From an uncultured Prevotellaceae bacterium (lineage in GTDB: Bacteria > Bacteroidota > Bacteroidia > Bacteroidales > Bacteroidaceae), in contig CACYXD010000012.1 in the NCBI GenBank assembly GCA_902778255.1, forward strand, positions 27,700 through 91,699: a stretch of 64,000 nt of DNA. Direction: 5' to 3'. The notes beneath the pieces were generated by a model, which made no database searches, had not been told where the DNA came from, and was given only the letters and a program-made list of their open reading frames with translations. This document shows, in pieces, positions 1 to 9,757 of this stretch (its first letter is position 1; every line of letters begins with the position of its first letter). A program made the position numbers and the translations under genes.

Positions 1-741
1 CGCTCGGCCAATTTTGCCAGCGATGCCTTCATTCTGTCAGAGCCTGCCGAGGGTTTCCTCTTTGCCGGTTATGCCCGTGACTACAATGGTAACGACCAAT
101 ACGACAACGATGCTGACAAGCAGATTCATGTCTGGGCCAACGGCTATTTCTCTGCACTTTACGACCATACCGAATACGAGGTACCCGGTTCTTCTACTCA
201 GTCATACGCCATTGCACAGGAGGCACTGACTACTATGGAGAAACCTACCGACCATTTGTTTGCCGTATTCACCAAGGGGGCTGTGGCCCATCGAGCCAAA
301 GGTCAGGAGACTCATGGAAAGGTCTATTCCAGCAAACTCTATAATGAGGTTGGCGATCAGGTGACCTTCTCTGCCTATGGCGACTCTGAGAGTCAGAGTG
401 CCGGTGGTGTGAAGTATTTCAAGTTCTCCCACTGGACTAATGCCGCTGGCGAGAGCGTGAGCACCAACCGTGAGTACACCATCACTGTGACAGGCATGGA
501 GACCTACTATGCTAACTTCGTGGAGACCACCAAGGCAGAATTCCAAGAGACCGAGGACGATCCTAACAAGATTGACTGGAGCAAGACTGGTGAAGATGAT
601 CCATGGACACTGCTGGGTGTTCAGACCATCGAGCAGGGCCGTGTTGCCGCATCTCCCGTCTTCGACCTACAGGGTCGTGTTGTCAAGGCTCCCGTTAAGG
701 GCTTGTTCATCAAGAACGGCAAAAAGATGGTTATCCGCTAA
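1..741 (+). CDS. Secreted surface protein, C-terminal part, with T9SS-like tail
   Basis: The reading frame is open from the first base, so the 5' end lies outside the window; 246 residues are visible. Residues about 110-175 (FKFSHWTNAAG ... YTITVTGMETYYANF) look like the divergent InlB B-repeat/Flg_new type module common in Bacteroidetes surface proteins. The last 30 residues contain VFDLQGR and KGLFIKNGKKMVIR, the short tail seen on six other proteins here and typical of Prevotella secreted proteins; its role in type IX secretion is inferred by family resemblance. The next gene (SusC) starts 33 bases downstream with no recognisable promoter between, so co-transcription is likely. The substrate or ligand is unknown. 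Confidence 0.75.
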   Translation, partial: RSANFASDAFILSEPAEGFLFAGYARDYNGNDQYDNDADKQIHVWANGYFSALYDHTEYEVPGSSTQSYAIAQEALTTMEKPTDHLFAVFTKGAVAHRAKGQETHGKVYSSKLYNEVGDQVTFSAYGDSESQSAGGVKYFKFSHWTNAAGESVSTNREYTITVTGMETYYANFVETTKAEFQETEDDPNKIDWSKTGEDDPWTLLGVQTIEQGRVAASPVFDLQGRVVKAPVKGLFIKNGKKMVIR

Positions 742-774
742 TCTCTTCTTGTAATTATTGGAAAAACTCTCGTT

Positions 775-3700
775 ATGCTTAGAATCCACTGTCTGATAGC
801 CGTCTTGTTCTTCTCCTTGTTGACCAATGCCCAGAATGTGTTGCGTGGCGTCATCGTCGATGATATGGGAGAGCCGCTGATAGGAGCATCCTTGCAGTTG
901 AAGAGCAGCCATACCGGCACGGTTACCAACGTGGATGGCGAGTACGTACTACCCTATACCGACAGTGGCGACCAAGTTACGATCTCCTATATCGGTTATC
1001 AGAGTGTGACGCTTACTGTCAGTCAGCTGTCGCTAAAGAAGCGCATTCAGTTGAAGCCCGACAAGTCCGTCATGGTAGAGGAAGTGGTGGTGACAGGTAT
1101 GCAGAAGATGGACAAACGCCTCTTCACCGGTGCCACCACACGGCTGTCGGCCGAGGAAACGAAGATTGACGGCTTTGCCGATATCAGTCGTTCGCTCGAA
1201 GGACGTGCTGCCGGTGTCTCCGTACAGAATGTCAGTGGTACTTTTGGTACGGCACCCCGCATCCGTGTACGTGGTGCCACCTCCATCTATGGCAGTTCAA
1301 AACCCCTCTGGGTGGTTGATGGTGTGATCATCGATGATGTGACGGATATTAGTGCCGACGATTTGTCGAGTGGCGATGCTGAGACCCTGATTTCCTCAGC
1401 CATAGCAGGTATCAACCCTGATGACATCGAGTCGTTCCAGATTCTGAAAGACGGTTCGGCCACCTCTATCTATGGTGCGCGTGCTATGTCGGGCGTGATT
1501 GTCATCACCACGAAGAAAGGCACTGCTGGCAAGAGCCGTGTCAGCTATACAGGTGAATATACTATGCGCCTGAAGCCCAGCTACGGGAATTTCAATATCA
1601 TGAATTCTCAGGAGCAGATGGGTATCTACCGTGAACTGGAGGAGAAGGGATGGCTCAACTTCTCCGATACCTACCGTGATTCCGAGAGCGGTGTTTATGG
1701 CCGTATGTATCATCTCACCAACGAGTATGACGCTGCTACGGGCACTTTTGGTCTGGAAAACAGTGTTGAGGCTCGTAATTCTTATCTCCGTGAGGCAGAG
1801 TATCGCAATACCGACTGGTTTGACGAGCTCTTCTCTACAGCCATTCAACACAACCATTCGGCCAGTATCTCAGCAGGTACAGATAACGTGAGCTTCTACG
1901 GTTCACTCAGTGCCATGTTCGATCCCGGTTGGTACATACAGAGCAAGGTGGAGCGCTACACTGCCAATATGAACACGTCGATAAAGATGTCCGACCAGCT
2001 ATCGCTCAACCTCATCACCTTGGGCAGCTATCGCAAGCAGCGTGCGCCAGGCACCCTGAGCCAGTCGGTCGATGTGATGAACGGCGAGGTGAAGCGCGAC
2101 TTTGATATTAACCCCTACAGCTATGCCATCAACTCATCGCGTACGCTCGATCCCGATGTGTTCTATACCCGCAACTTCACCGACTTCAACATCAAGCATG
2201 AGCTTGACAACAACTACATCAACCTCGATAAGGTTGACCTGAAGTTCCAGGGCGAAATGAAGTGGAAGCCCCTGCGCGGTTTGGAACTGAGTGCCTTGGG
2301 GGCCGTCCAGTATTCAACTGCATCCAACGAGCATCAGGTGCTGGAAGCTTCAAACCAGGCCAATGCCTATCGTACGATGCCCGATGCCGTGGTGCGTGAG
2401 GCTAATCCTTGGCTCTATCTCAATAGGGATCTGGCCTACACCTTGAAAATGAGTGTACTGCCTTCGGGTGGTATCTATATGAAGACTGACAACAAGATGC
2501 GCAGTCTTGATTTCCGCTTTACCGGCAACTGGAACCATGTATTCGACAATACCCATATTGTCAACCTTTTCGCCGGTACGGAGATAGGCTCTGTTGATCG
2601 CCAGCGTAACTATATGCTGGGGTGGGGTATGCAGTACGATAGGGGCGAGATTCCCTTCTACGTGCTTGAGTTCTTCAAGAAGAGTATTGAGGACGGCTCA
2701 CACTATTACTCACTCAATCGTTACTACAACCGTTCGGCAGCATTCTTTGCCAATGGCACCTATTCTTATAAAGGCCGCTACATCATCAACGGCACCTACC
2801 GCTATGAAGGCACCAATCGACTTGGCCCCAGCCGTCAGGCCCGCTGGCTGCCTACATGGAACGTCTCTGGTGCATGGAATGTTCACGAGGAGAAATTCTT
2901 TGAGAGTCTGCAGCCCACGTTGTCCCATCTCTCGCTGAAGGCGGGTTATTCGCTGACTGCCGACCCTGGTCCCTCATCGGTGAGCAATGCCACGGTGGTG
3001 CTGCGCAACTATGAGCCTTACCGTCCCTTCACCAATATCAAGGAGATCGGTATGCAGATCGAGACACCTGCCAACGAGAGCCTGACCTACGAGAAGAAGC
3101 ACGAGCTGAATATCGGTATCGACGTGGGCTTCCTCGGCAATCGTATCAACGTGGCTTTCGACTGGTATAAGCGAAACAACTTCGACTTGATAGGTCTTAT
3201 CTATACCTCGGGTATGAACGGTGCCATCTCGAAGATGGCCAATGTGGCCACGATGCGTTCTCATGGTGAGGAACTGACCATCACTACCAAGAATATCGTA
3301 GGCAAGAAAGCAGACGACTTCTCGTGGGAGACCAACTTCGTTTATTCTCACGTAAATACCAAGATCACCGATCTTGATGCCGATGCCAGTGTGGCACAGC
3401 TCGTCATGGGCAACGGCTTCGCTGTCGAAGGCTATCCCTCGCGTGCCCTCTTCTCGTTTAAGTTCGAGGGCTTGAACGAATACGGACTTCCCGTCTTGCA
3501 GAATCAGAAAGGCGAGACGGTCAGCTCTGGCGAGAGCATCAACTTCGGTTCGCTGCAGTCAGAGAATCTGGTCTATGAAGGTCCCTCTGACCCCACGGTT
3601 ACTGGCGGTTTGGGCAACGTGTTCCGCTATAAGGGCTTCCGTCTGAACGTGTTCATGACCTACGCCTTTGGTAATGTGGTGCGCCTGAACCCGCAGGAGT

Positions 3701-4116
3701 ACAAGGCCGTCTATTCCGACCTCGATGCCATGCCGCGCGATTTCATCAATCGTTGGGTTATGCCAGGCGATGAACTGACGACCAACATCCCCGTGATGCT
3801 GACACGCCGTCAGGTGACAAATGCGGGTACTGAGTATATGAAGCGTCTCTACAATGCCTACAACTACTCTACCGCGCGTATTGCCAAAGGCGATTTCATC
3901 CGCATGAAAGAGATCTCGCTCAGCTATGATTTCCCCAAGGCTTGGCTCCAGCCACTGAAGATCAGCGACCTCTCGCTGAAACTGCAGGCCACCAACCTCT
4001 TCCTCATCTACTCCGACAAAGACCTTAACGGACAGGATCCGGAGTTCTTCCAGTCGGGAGGTGTGGCAGCACCTATGGCCAAGCAGTACACCATGACGCT
4101 GAGAATAGGAATCTGA
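775..4116 (+). CDS. SusC/RagA-family TonB-linked outer membrane transporter
   Basis: This 1113-residue protein is the outer-membrane channel of a SusCD import pair. It has a signal peptide ending near Ala19-Gln20 and a carboxypeptidase-D regulatory-like beta domain at about 22-105 (GVIVDDMGEPLIGASL). The plug region follows, with EEVVVTG, then PLWVVDGVIIDD near residue 180 and ILKDGSATSIYGARAMSGVI, which together form the SusC/RagA signature; the rest is beta-barrel. The length is normal for the family. SusD follows 71 bases later across a repeat-built spacer. No glycan enzymes are in the operon and two partner lipoproteins suggest a peptide, metal-complex or other non-glycan cargo, but the substrate cannot be read from sequence. 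Confidence 0.95.
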   Translation: MLRIHCLIAVLFFSLLTNAQNVLRGVIVDDMGEPLIGASLQLKSSHTGTVTNVDGEYVLPYTDSGDQVTISYIGYQSVTLTVSQLSLKKRIQLKPDKSVMVEEVVVTGMQKMDKRLFTGATTRLSAEETKIDGFADISRSLEGRAAGVSVQNVSGTFGTAPRIRVRGATSIYGSSKPLWVVDGVIIDDVTDISADDLSSGDAETLISSAIAGINPDDIESFQILKDGSATSIYGARAMSGVIVITTKKGTAGKSRVSYTGEYTMRLKPSYGNFNIMNSQEQMGIYRELEEKGWLNFSDTYRDSESGVYGRMYHLTNEYDAATGTFGLENSVEARNSYLREAEYRNTDWFDELFSTAIQHNHSASISAGTDNVSFYGSLSAMFDPGWYIQSKVERYTANMNTSIKMSDQLSLNLITLGSYRKQRAPGTLSQSVDVMNGEVKRDFDINPYSYAINSSRTLDPDVFYTRNFTDFNIKHELDNNYINLDKVDLKFQGEMKWKPLRGLELSALGAVQYSTASNEHQVLEASNQANAYRTMPDAVVREANPWLYLNRDLAYTLKMSVLPSGGIYMKTDNKMRSLDFRFTGNWNHVFDNTHIVNLFAGTEIGSVDRQRNYMLGWGMQYDRGEIPFYVLEFFKKSIEDGSHYYSLNRYYNRSAAFFANGTYSYKGRYIINGTYRYEGTNRLGPSRQARWLPTWNVSGAWNVHEEKFFESLQPTLSHLSLKAGYSLTADPGPSSVSNATVVLRNYEPYRPFTNIKEIGMQIETPANESLTYEKKHELNIGIDVGFLGNRINVAFDWYKRNNFDLIGLIYTSGMNGAISKMANVATMRSHGEELTITTKNIVGKKADDFSWETNFVYSHVNTKITDLDADASVAQLVMGNGFAVEGYPSRALFSFKFEGLNEYGLPVLQNQKGETVSSGESINFGSLQSENLVYEGPSDPTVTGGLGNVFRYKGFRLNVFMTYAFGNVVRLNPQEYKAVYSDLDAMPRDFINRWVMPGDELTTNIPVMLTRRQVTNAGTEYMKRLYNAYNYSTARIAKGDFIRMKEISLSYDFPKAWLQPLKISDLSLKLQATNLFLIYSDKDLNGQDPEFFQSGGVAAPMAKQYTMTLRIGI

Positions 4117-4119
4117 GGA

Positions 4120-4187
4120 GTTAAGAGTTAAGAATTAAGAGTTAAGAGGTGTCGCCTTCGGCGATTAAGAATTGAGAATTAGGAAAT
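4120..4187 (+). repeat. Heptamer leader with hairpin, copy 1
   Basis: Between SusC and SusD lie four heptamers of type GTTAAGA/ATTAAGA (4120-4147), a 17-base insert containing the perfect hairpin TCGCC-TTC-GGCGA (4152-4164), three more heptamers (4165-4185) and two bases before the ATG. The same 68-base architecture recurs at 5833-5900. A role in translation initiation or transcript processing is inference. Confidence 0.85.
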
Positions 4188-5828
4188 ATGATACGATTGC
4201 ATAGGCTTCTGTTTGGTTTTGTGTGTTGCGGTATTGCTGCAACCATGGTCGGCTGTGACGACTATCTCGACGTGCTGCCCGACAACCGTGCGGCGCTGGA
4301 TTCCGAAGAGAAAATTACCGACCTGCTGGTGAGTGCCTATCCGGAGGCTTCCGACTATATGCTGACCGAGCTGTATAGCGACAACACTGATCGCAACGAC
4401 GAACCAGGACTGGCCGTTCAGTATCCGTTTCAGGAGCAGGCTGCTACTTGGGGTGAGATTACCGATATGAACATGGGCTCGCCCTATCATCTGTGGAACG
4501 ACTACTACAAAGCCATCTCTGCCGCCAATACTGTGATCGCTGCCATCGACCGCCTGGGCAACCCCAAGCGCTTAAGTGCACAGCGGGCTGAGGCGCTGCT
4601 CTGTCGTGCCTACTGCCATTTTAAACTGAGCAACATTTTCTGCTTGGCCTACAGTCCGAAGACCTGTCACCAGGATCTGGGCGTCACCTATATCGACGCA
4701 CCTGATAGCAAAGTGTCGTCAGTCTATCCGCGCGGCACGATGGACGAACTATTCTACAAGATAGCTGCCGACATTGAAGCAGCACTCCCCGACGTGAGCG
4801 ACAATCTGCACGATATCGTGAAGTATCATTTCAATCGTCGCGCAGCCTACGCCTTTGCCGCTCGCTTCTATCTTTATTATATGCAGGACGACAAGTCGAA
4901 CCTCGACAAGGTCATCGAGTATGCCTCGAAGGTGTTGGGCAGCAACACGCAGGAATACCTGCGCGACTGGGATGCATTGGGAAAAATCAGCCTCTATCAG
5001 AGTGGTGGTCAACGTGCCATTGCCTATGTCAATGCCGACGACCGTGCCAACCTGCTTATCCTAAGCACCAAGTCCTATTGGTGGCGTGTCTATCGCTACA
5101 CCTCATGGGGACTGAAATACACCCATAACGAGAAGATCGCCCTCAACGAGAGCGTCAATGCCAAGGGCTTCTGGGGACAGAACAATACCTACGCCTCGGT
5201 GTTCTATTTTGATGTTTATACCGATTCCAAGTACCCCAAGGTGTTTATGGACAAGTTGCCGGAATTCCTCCAGATTACCGACGAGGTGAAGCAGACGGGT
5301 ACGCCTTACATGATGGATCCCGTGCTCACCACCGATGCACTCCTGATCGACCGTGCTGAGGCCTACGCCCTGAAAGGCGACTATGCCCATGCCTATCAGG
5401 ACCTGACCTCATGGATGCACGCTTTCACCAAGAACGGGGCTACGGTCGATGCCGCCCTGCTCGAGAAAACTTATGGCGAGCCTGCCGACATTCCCGTCAG
5501 CGGACCTGAGGGCATGACCTCCGACGGTATGAAATACTACACACCTACGGAGCCGACGCCCAAGAAGCGCCTGAACCCAGACTTCACCGTTACGCCTGGC
5601 GAACAGGAGAACCTCATCCATGCCATCCTCCACGCCCGTCGCGTCACCACCATCCACGAGGGTCAGCGCTGGCAGGACATCAAGCGCTATGGCATCGAAA
5701 TCTATCGTCGTGCCATCAAGGACGACAACGTGACTGTCTATGACACGATGAAGAAAGAAGACCCCCGCCGCGCCATCCAGTTGCCCGACCAGGTCATCAA
5801 TGCCGGCATCGAGGCGAATCCGAGGTAA
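4188..5828 (+). CDS. SusD/RagB-family substrate-binding lipoprotein
   Basis: This 546-residue surface lipoprotein is predicted to cap the SusC channel encoded just upstream. The signal peptide ends at a lipobox-type Cys (MVGC, residue 23) followed by the SusD N-terminus DDYLDVLPDN. The helical, TPR-like core includes DYYKAISAANTVIAAID and RAEALLCRAYCHFKLSNIF; the C-terminal AILHARRVTTIHEGQRWQDI matches the SusD family pattern E-G-x-R-W-x-D-x-x-R. The first 58 bases of the gene are almost identical to the starts of the next two lipoprotein genes, so the signal peptide is a duplicated cassette. Confidence 0.95.
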   Translation: MIRLHRLLFGFVCCGIAATMVGCDDYLDVLPDNRAALDSEEKITDLLVSAYPEASDYMLTELYSDNTDRNDEPGLAVQYPFQEQAATWGEITDMNMGSPYHLWNDYYKAISAANTVIAAIDRLGNPKRLSAQRAEALLCRAYCHFKLSNIFCLAYSPKTCHQDLGVTYIDAPDSKVSSVYPRGTMDELFYKIAADIEAALPDVSDNLHDIVKYHFNRRAAYAFAARFYLYYMQDDKSNLDKVIEYASKVLGSNTQEYLRDWDALGKISLYQSGGQRAIAYVNADDRANLLILSTKSYWWRVYRYTSWGLKYTHNEKIALNESVNAKGFWGQNNTYASVFYFDVYTDSKYPKVFMDKLPEFLQITDEVKQTGTPYMMDPVLTTDALLIDRAEAYALKGDYAHAYQDLTSWMHAFTKNGATVDAALLEKTYGEPADIPVSGPEGMTSDGMKYYTPTEPTPKKRLNPDFTVTPGEQENLIHAILHARRVTTIHEGQRWQDIKRYGIEIYRRAIKDDNVTVYDTMKKEDPRRAIQLPDQVINAGIEANPR

Positions 5829-5832
5829 TTCA

Positions 5833-5900
5833 ATTAAGAGTTAAGAATTAAGAATTAAGAGGTGTCGCCTTTGGCGATTAAGAATTGAGAATTAAGAATT
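5833..5900 (+). repeat. Heptamer leader with hairpin, copy 2
   Basis: The same layout as 4120-4187: four heptamers (5833-5860), a 17-base insert with hairpin TCGCC-TTT-GGCGA, three heptamers (5878-5898), two bases, ATG. The only change in the hairpin is one loop base, so the stem is preserved. Confidence 0.85.
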
Positions 5901-6809
5901 ATGATACGATTGCATAGGCTTCTATATAGTTTTGTATGTTGCGGCATTGCTGCAACTATCATCTCCTCATGCGCCAACGATGATGACCTGAGCTCTACCA
6001 GCATCTTCGAGAACGATATTGCGAAGCCGGCTGTCAAGTCCGACTTCGACAAATGGCTTGATACTCACTACGTGAAGAACTATAATATCGACCTGAAATA
6101 CCGCTTGGACGATATACAGACCGACTTCACCTACAACCTCATTCCTGCCGATGAGCAGAAGTCCATCCGCATGGCCCATGCCATACTCTATGGCTGGCTG
6201 CAGGCCTACGACGAGGTGGCAGGCATCGACTTCACCCGCAGCTATGCGCCTAAGATCATCCATCTTATCGGCTCTTATCCCTGGGACAGGAAAGGCTCCA
6301 TCAAACTGGGTACTGCCGAGGACGGACTGAAGGTGACCTTCTACAACATCAATAATTTCAAGGTTACTGCCGACAGCCTATCGGAGTATTTCCAGATTAT
6401 GCACCATGAGTTCACCCATATCCTCACCCACAACAAGGACTATGATGTGGCTTTCCGTGCTATCTCAGATACGTCCTATGTCAATGGCGGCTGGCCGGCT
6501 TTTCGTGAGGAGGAAGCGCTGCAGCGTGGCTTCATCAACAACTATGCCATGAAGGAGTATAACGAGGACTTTGCCGAGATGCTTTCGTTCTATCTGGTCT
6601 TTACCCAAGAGTATTGGGATAAGCAGATGAACAGGGCAGGCGATACGGGCAAGCCCATCCTGCAGAAGAAACTCGACATGGTGCGTACCTATATGCTCTC
6701 TGCCTGGGGTGTCGATATCGATGTGCTGCGTACGGTGCTCCACCGTCGCGTCAACGAGATAGCCAGCGGCAAGGTGGATTTGGAGGACCTTAGTTTAAGT
6801 GAGAATTAA
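5901..6809 (+). CDS. Zinc metallohydrolase lipoprotein linked to SusCD import (HExxH)
   Basis: A 302-residue lipoprotein with signal peptide ending at ISSC (Cys24). The zinc-binding motif HEFTH sits at residues 169-173 in the context MHHEFTHILTH; a downstream acidic candidate ligand is Glu226 in EDFAEMLSFYL. Length, lipobox, HExxH motif and position directly after SusC and SusD match the family called substrate import-associated zinc metallohydrolase lipoprotein (TIGR04549). A role in trimming or releasing the cargo at the cell surface is inferred from context. The stop codon lies inside the first unit of the next heptamer array. A model without this family would simply call it a putative zinc-binding metallopeptidase. 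Confidence 0.85.
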   Translation: MIRLHRLLYSFVCCGIAATIISSCANDDDLSSTSIFENDIAKPAVKSDFDKWLDTHYVKNYNIDLKYRLDDIQTDFTYNLIPADEQKSIRMAHAILYGWLQAYDEVAGIDFTRSYAPKIIHLIGSYPWDRKGSIKLGTAEDGLKVTFYNINNFKVTADSLSEYFQIMHHEFTHILTHNKDYDVAFRAISDTSYVNGGWPAFREEEALQRGFINNYAMKEYNEDFAEMLSFYLVFTQEYWDKQMNRAGDTGKPILQKKLDMVRTYMLSAWGVDIDVLRTVLHRRVNEIASGKVDLEDLSLSEN

Positions 6810-6825
6810 GAGTTAAGAGTTAAGA
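6805..6825 (+). repeat. Heptamer array, three units, abutting a start codon
   Basis: One ATTAAGA and two GTTAAGA units run from inside the stop codon of the metallohydrolase gene directly to the ATG at 6826. The hairpin insert of copies 1 and 2 is absent here. Confidence 0.85.
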
Positions 6826-8160
6826 ATGATGATACGATTACATAGGCTTCTGTTTGGTTTTATGTGTTGTGGCATTGCCGCAACCGCCGTCACCTCTTGC
6901 TCACCCGAGACGGAAAACGTGTTTGGTGAGCAGGCTGCCATGCGCCTGCAGCAGGCAGTGGCAAACTACTCCAACACGTTGGAGGCGGCCCCACAGGGAT
7001 GGGCCATGGACTTCTATCCTGGCGACCTGACGGATGGCGGCATCGCCTATACCGCCGTGTTCAAGAATGGCAGGGTGACGCTGAGCTGCGAACTGCCCAT
7101 CGACTATTCCAAGCTCATTTCCAAGTCGGAATATGTCTATACCGCTGCTCAGGAGGTGACCTCTTCCTATAAGGTGAAGAGCGAGAACAGCATCGTATTG
7201 TCGTTCGACACATTTAATGCGCTCATCCACTATTGGTCGCAGCCATACGGACTGAAGGCCGACGGCTTTGCCAGCGACTATGAGTTTACGTTTGTCTCAG
7301 GCAATGACAGCCAGCTGGTGCTGCGCGGCAAGAAACACGACAAACTGTTGACGCTCACCCGTCTCACGGAGTCCCCGGCTACCTATCTCTCCCAGGTCAT
7401 AGCCACGCGTGCCAAACTAGGTGATATTCCTCGTAAGCGGGCTATGGTCAACGGCCAGTTGATGAACATCGAGTTCACCAACAATCACCTTCGCTTTACT
7501 GATAATGAGAAGAAGCACGACGTGCCTTTCACCTTTACGGCCAATGGCATTCGCTTCTATGAGCCTGTCACCCTCAATGGCATCAGTTGTGAGTCCATGA
7601 CATATAATGCCGAGTCCAACGAACTGGCTTCTGCCGACGGACGCGTCGTGATGCTGGCACCCACCTCTACCGAGCGGTTTGTGGCCACCACCCGCCAGTG
7701 GTATTTCGGCTACGACAAGACGGCAGGTGCCTCTGATATGTGCGACGACCTGAAGACAATCGTCAATGACATCGTCAGGAATTTCAAGAACTCGGCATGG
7801 GGCTACGAGGTGCTCAACGATATCTACATCGGTCTTAACTTGCAGAGCGCCGCTGTTGACGAGCATCGCCTTGTCATCGGTTGGCATAGCCGCGACAACT
7901 ACGGCATGGGCTCTTCCAACTATTTCTGCTACGGTATTGAAATGGATACCTCGGGCGACAACCTGCAGTATGTCGTCATCAACCCCACCGAGGCTGGTGT
8001 GGGCTTCGACTCCAAGACCTACTGTCAGCCCTTCGTTGATTTCATCACTGGTGGCAGTCCCTATGTCCTCACATTCGATGATAATGACAATCCCGCTGAG
8101 GCACATCTGACCTCGTTGGCCGATGAGAGCAAGTGGTTTAAATTAAAGTTGAAAAAATAA
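6826..8160 (+). CDS. DUF4302-type lipoprotein
   Basis: A 444-residue lipoprotein (443 if the second ATG at 6829, which matches the start of the two sister signal peptides, is used). The lipobox is VTSC. The region after it, with NYSNTLEAAPQGWAMDFYPG and GGIAYTAVFKNGRVTL, resembles DUF4302, a family commonly found beside SusC, SusD and the HExxH lipoprotein. Its function is not known; a surface accessory to the import complex is inferred from operon order. The signal peptide is the third copy of the MIRLHRLL cassette. The next gene begins 5 bases after the stop. Confidence 0.8.
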   Translation: MMIRLHRLLFGFMCCGIAATAVTSCSPETENVFGEQAAMRLQQAVANYSNTLEAAPQGWAMDFYPGDLTDGGIAYTAVFKNGRVTLSCELPIDYSKLISKSEYVYTAAQEVTSSYKVKSENSIVLSFDTFNALIHYWSQPYGLKADGFASDYEFTFVSGNDSQLVLRGKKHDKLLTLTRLTESPATYLSQVIATRAKLGDIPRKRAMVNGQLMNIEFTNNHLRFTDNEKKHDVPFTFTANGIRFYEPVTLNGISCESMTYNAESNELASADGRVVMLAPTSTERFVATTRQWYFGYDKTAGASDMCDDLKTIVNDIVRNFKNSAWGYEVLNDIYIGLNLQSAAVDEHRLVIGWHSRDNYGMGSSNYFCYGIEMDTSGDNLQYVVINPTEAGVGFDSKTYCQPFVDFITGGSPYVLTFDDNDNPAEAHLTSLADESKWFKLKLKK

Positions 8161-8165
8161 TAGTC

Positions 8166-9728
8166 ATGAAAAAATTATTCTTACTTTCGTTTGCATTGAT
8201 TTGCAGCCTCATATCGCAGGCAGATTCTTTGGTCACGCTGCCCACAGGCGTCACGGCCGAGGATTATACGCTGATAGGCGAGTTCCAGGTATTGAACAAT
8301 ACAACCAAGGAATTCGAGAAGAAGTCAAGGAGCATCAGCGTCAAAGTGGCTTTCAATGGCAGCGATGTCTATCTGGCAGGTCTTTCCTATAATTTCCCCA
8401 ATGCCTATGTCAAGGGCACCATTGAAGGCAACATGGCTACCTTTGCCTCAGGACAGCTCGTCGGCGAGACCCTGTTCCAGTCGTTCTATCTCTGTGGTAT
8501 CATCCTGCAGGCTGGTGCGGTGGCCAACAATGACTTCATTCTGTCTTATAGTGCCGAGAACCGCTCGTTCTCCTATAATGCGGGTGTGGGAATCATGATA
8601 GCAGAGGCCAACGTGGCTAATGCTACGAAAGACGAGGATCTGATTTCCTTCGTCTCGTCTGCCTCGCTGTCGCCAGGCGCTATGGTCGATACACCCGTGG
8701 AGGCACCCGAGAACCTTTCTACCCACAACTATATGTTCACAGCCACCTATATGCGCTATGAGAAGGACGATAACCAGCAGGATAAGCTGGTGACTGAAGA
8801 CTACCAGTCGTCGGTAAAGGTGGGCTTCAACGGCGACGATCTCTATATCCAGGGCATCTCTGAGTATGCCCCCAACGGATGGGCCAAGGCCACGAAAAAC
8901 AGCCAAGGACAGTATGTCGTTCCTGCAGGACAGTATATGGCTTTTGTCGATGTGATGGGACTGGGACAGCTGATCCGTCATTACTATATCGCAGCCATCG
9001 ATAATAGTGGTAACCTGACAGATCTGGCGTTCAACTATGACAGCCAGACCGGCAATATCTCTACGAGTCAGATCATCATCATCAATAGCGCCAAGGAGGC
9101 ACCTGCCCCTTATAACTACTATCGTAATGCCTCGTTCAAGAAGATGGTCGAGAAAGAGGCTACTCCCAGCAAGCCTACACTCTCTTTCTCTGCCGCATCC
9201 TCTTACTCAGGCTTGAGCACGGAGTATATGGCCGACATCTTTGTGTCGCTGCTCGACACAGAGGGCAACCCGATGATGTCCGACAAGGTGAGCTTCCAGT
9301 TCCTGCGTGTGAAGGATGGGGTAGAGGAGTCCGTGGTCTTCCCTGCCAGTAAGTACAGAAACCTGCAGGCAGATGCCATTGAGCTGCCTTATGGCTTTAC
9401 CGATGGCTTCGACTTCAGCAGCCACACCATCTATTTCGATCCGATGGGTGTTGATGAACTGAAGACGTGGACCAGGCTGGGTATGCAGACCATCTATCGT
9501 GGCAACGGCATAGAGCACCGCTCTGAAATCGTATGGTTCGACCTGGCTTCCTTCTGGCAGGCTATGGCCACCGGTATTGACAATGTAAGCACTAAGATGG
9601 CTGACGTAAGATGTGGCAGCTACGACCTGCTGGGCCGCAAGGCACGTGTCAATACGAAGGGTTTGGTGATTGAGCGCGTCCAGAACGCCGACGGTTCCAT
9701 CGCTATCCGCAAGGTGATGAAGCGCTAA
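8166..9728 (+). CDS. Secreted protein with internal duplication and C-terminal sorting-like tail
   Basis: A 520-residue protein with a signal peptide (MKKLFLLSFALICSLISQA). Two internal copies of a beta-rich module can be seen: around residues 35-105 (SISVKVAFNGSDVYLAGLS) and 185-260 (SSVKVGFNGDDLYIQGIS). The C-terminus has YDLLGRKARVNTKGLVIE followed by a basic end (IRKVMKR), the long form of the tail shared by seven proteins in the window. Only five bases separate it from the DUF4302 gene, so it belongs to the import operon and is probably a surface-attached binding protein. No enzyme motif was seen. Confidence 0.8.
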   Translation: MKKLFLLSFALICSLISQADSLVTLPTGVTAEDYTLIGEFQVLNNTTKEFEKKSRSISVKVAFNGSDVYLAGLSYNFPNAYVKGTIEGNMATFASGQLVGETLFQSFYLCGIILQAGAVANNDFILSYSAENRSFSYNAGVGIMIAEANVANATKDEDLISFVSSASLSPGAMVDTPVEAPENLSTHNYMFTATYMRYEKDDNQQDKLVTEDYQSSVKVGFNGDDLYIQGISEYAPNGWAKATKNSQGQYVVPAGQYMAFVDVMGLGQLIRHYYIAAIDNSGNLTDLAFNYDSQTGNISTSQIIIINSAKEAPAPYNYYRNASFKKMVEKEATPSKPTLSFSAASSYSGLSTEYMADIFVSLLDTEGNPMMSDKVSFQFLRVKDGVEESVVFPASKYRNLQADAIELPYGFTDGFDFSSHTIYFDPMGVDELKTWTRLGMQTIYRGNGIEHRSEIVWFDLASFWQAMATGIDNVSTKMADVRCGSYDLLGRKARVNTKGLVIERVQNADGSIAIRKVMKR

Positions 9729-9757
9729 ACACTGGCGAAGCTGCCGGTAAGCAGATT

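Noticed and set aside
775-9728. Classical polysaccharide utilisation locus
   Set aside because: SusC and SusD are present but no glycoside hydrolase, lyase, esterase or SusR/HTCS-type regulator is in the operon.
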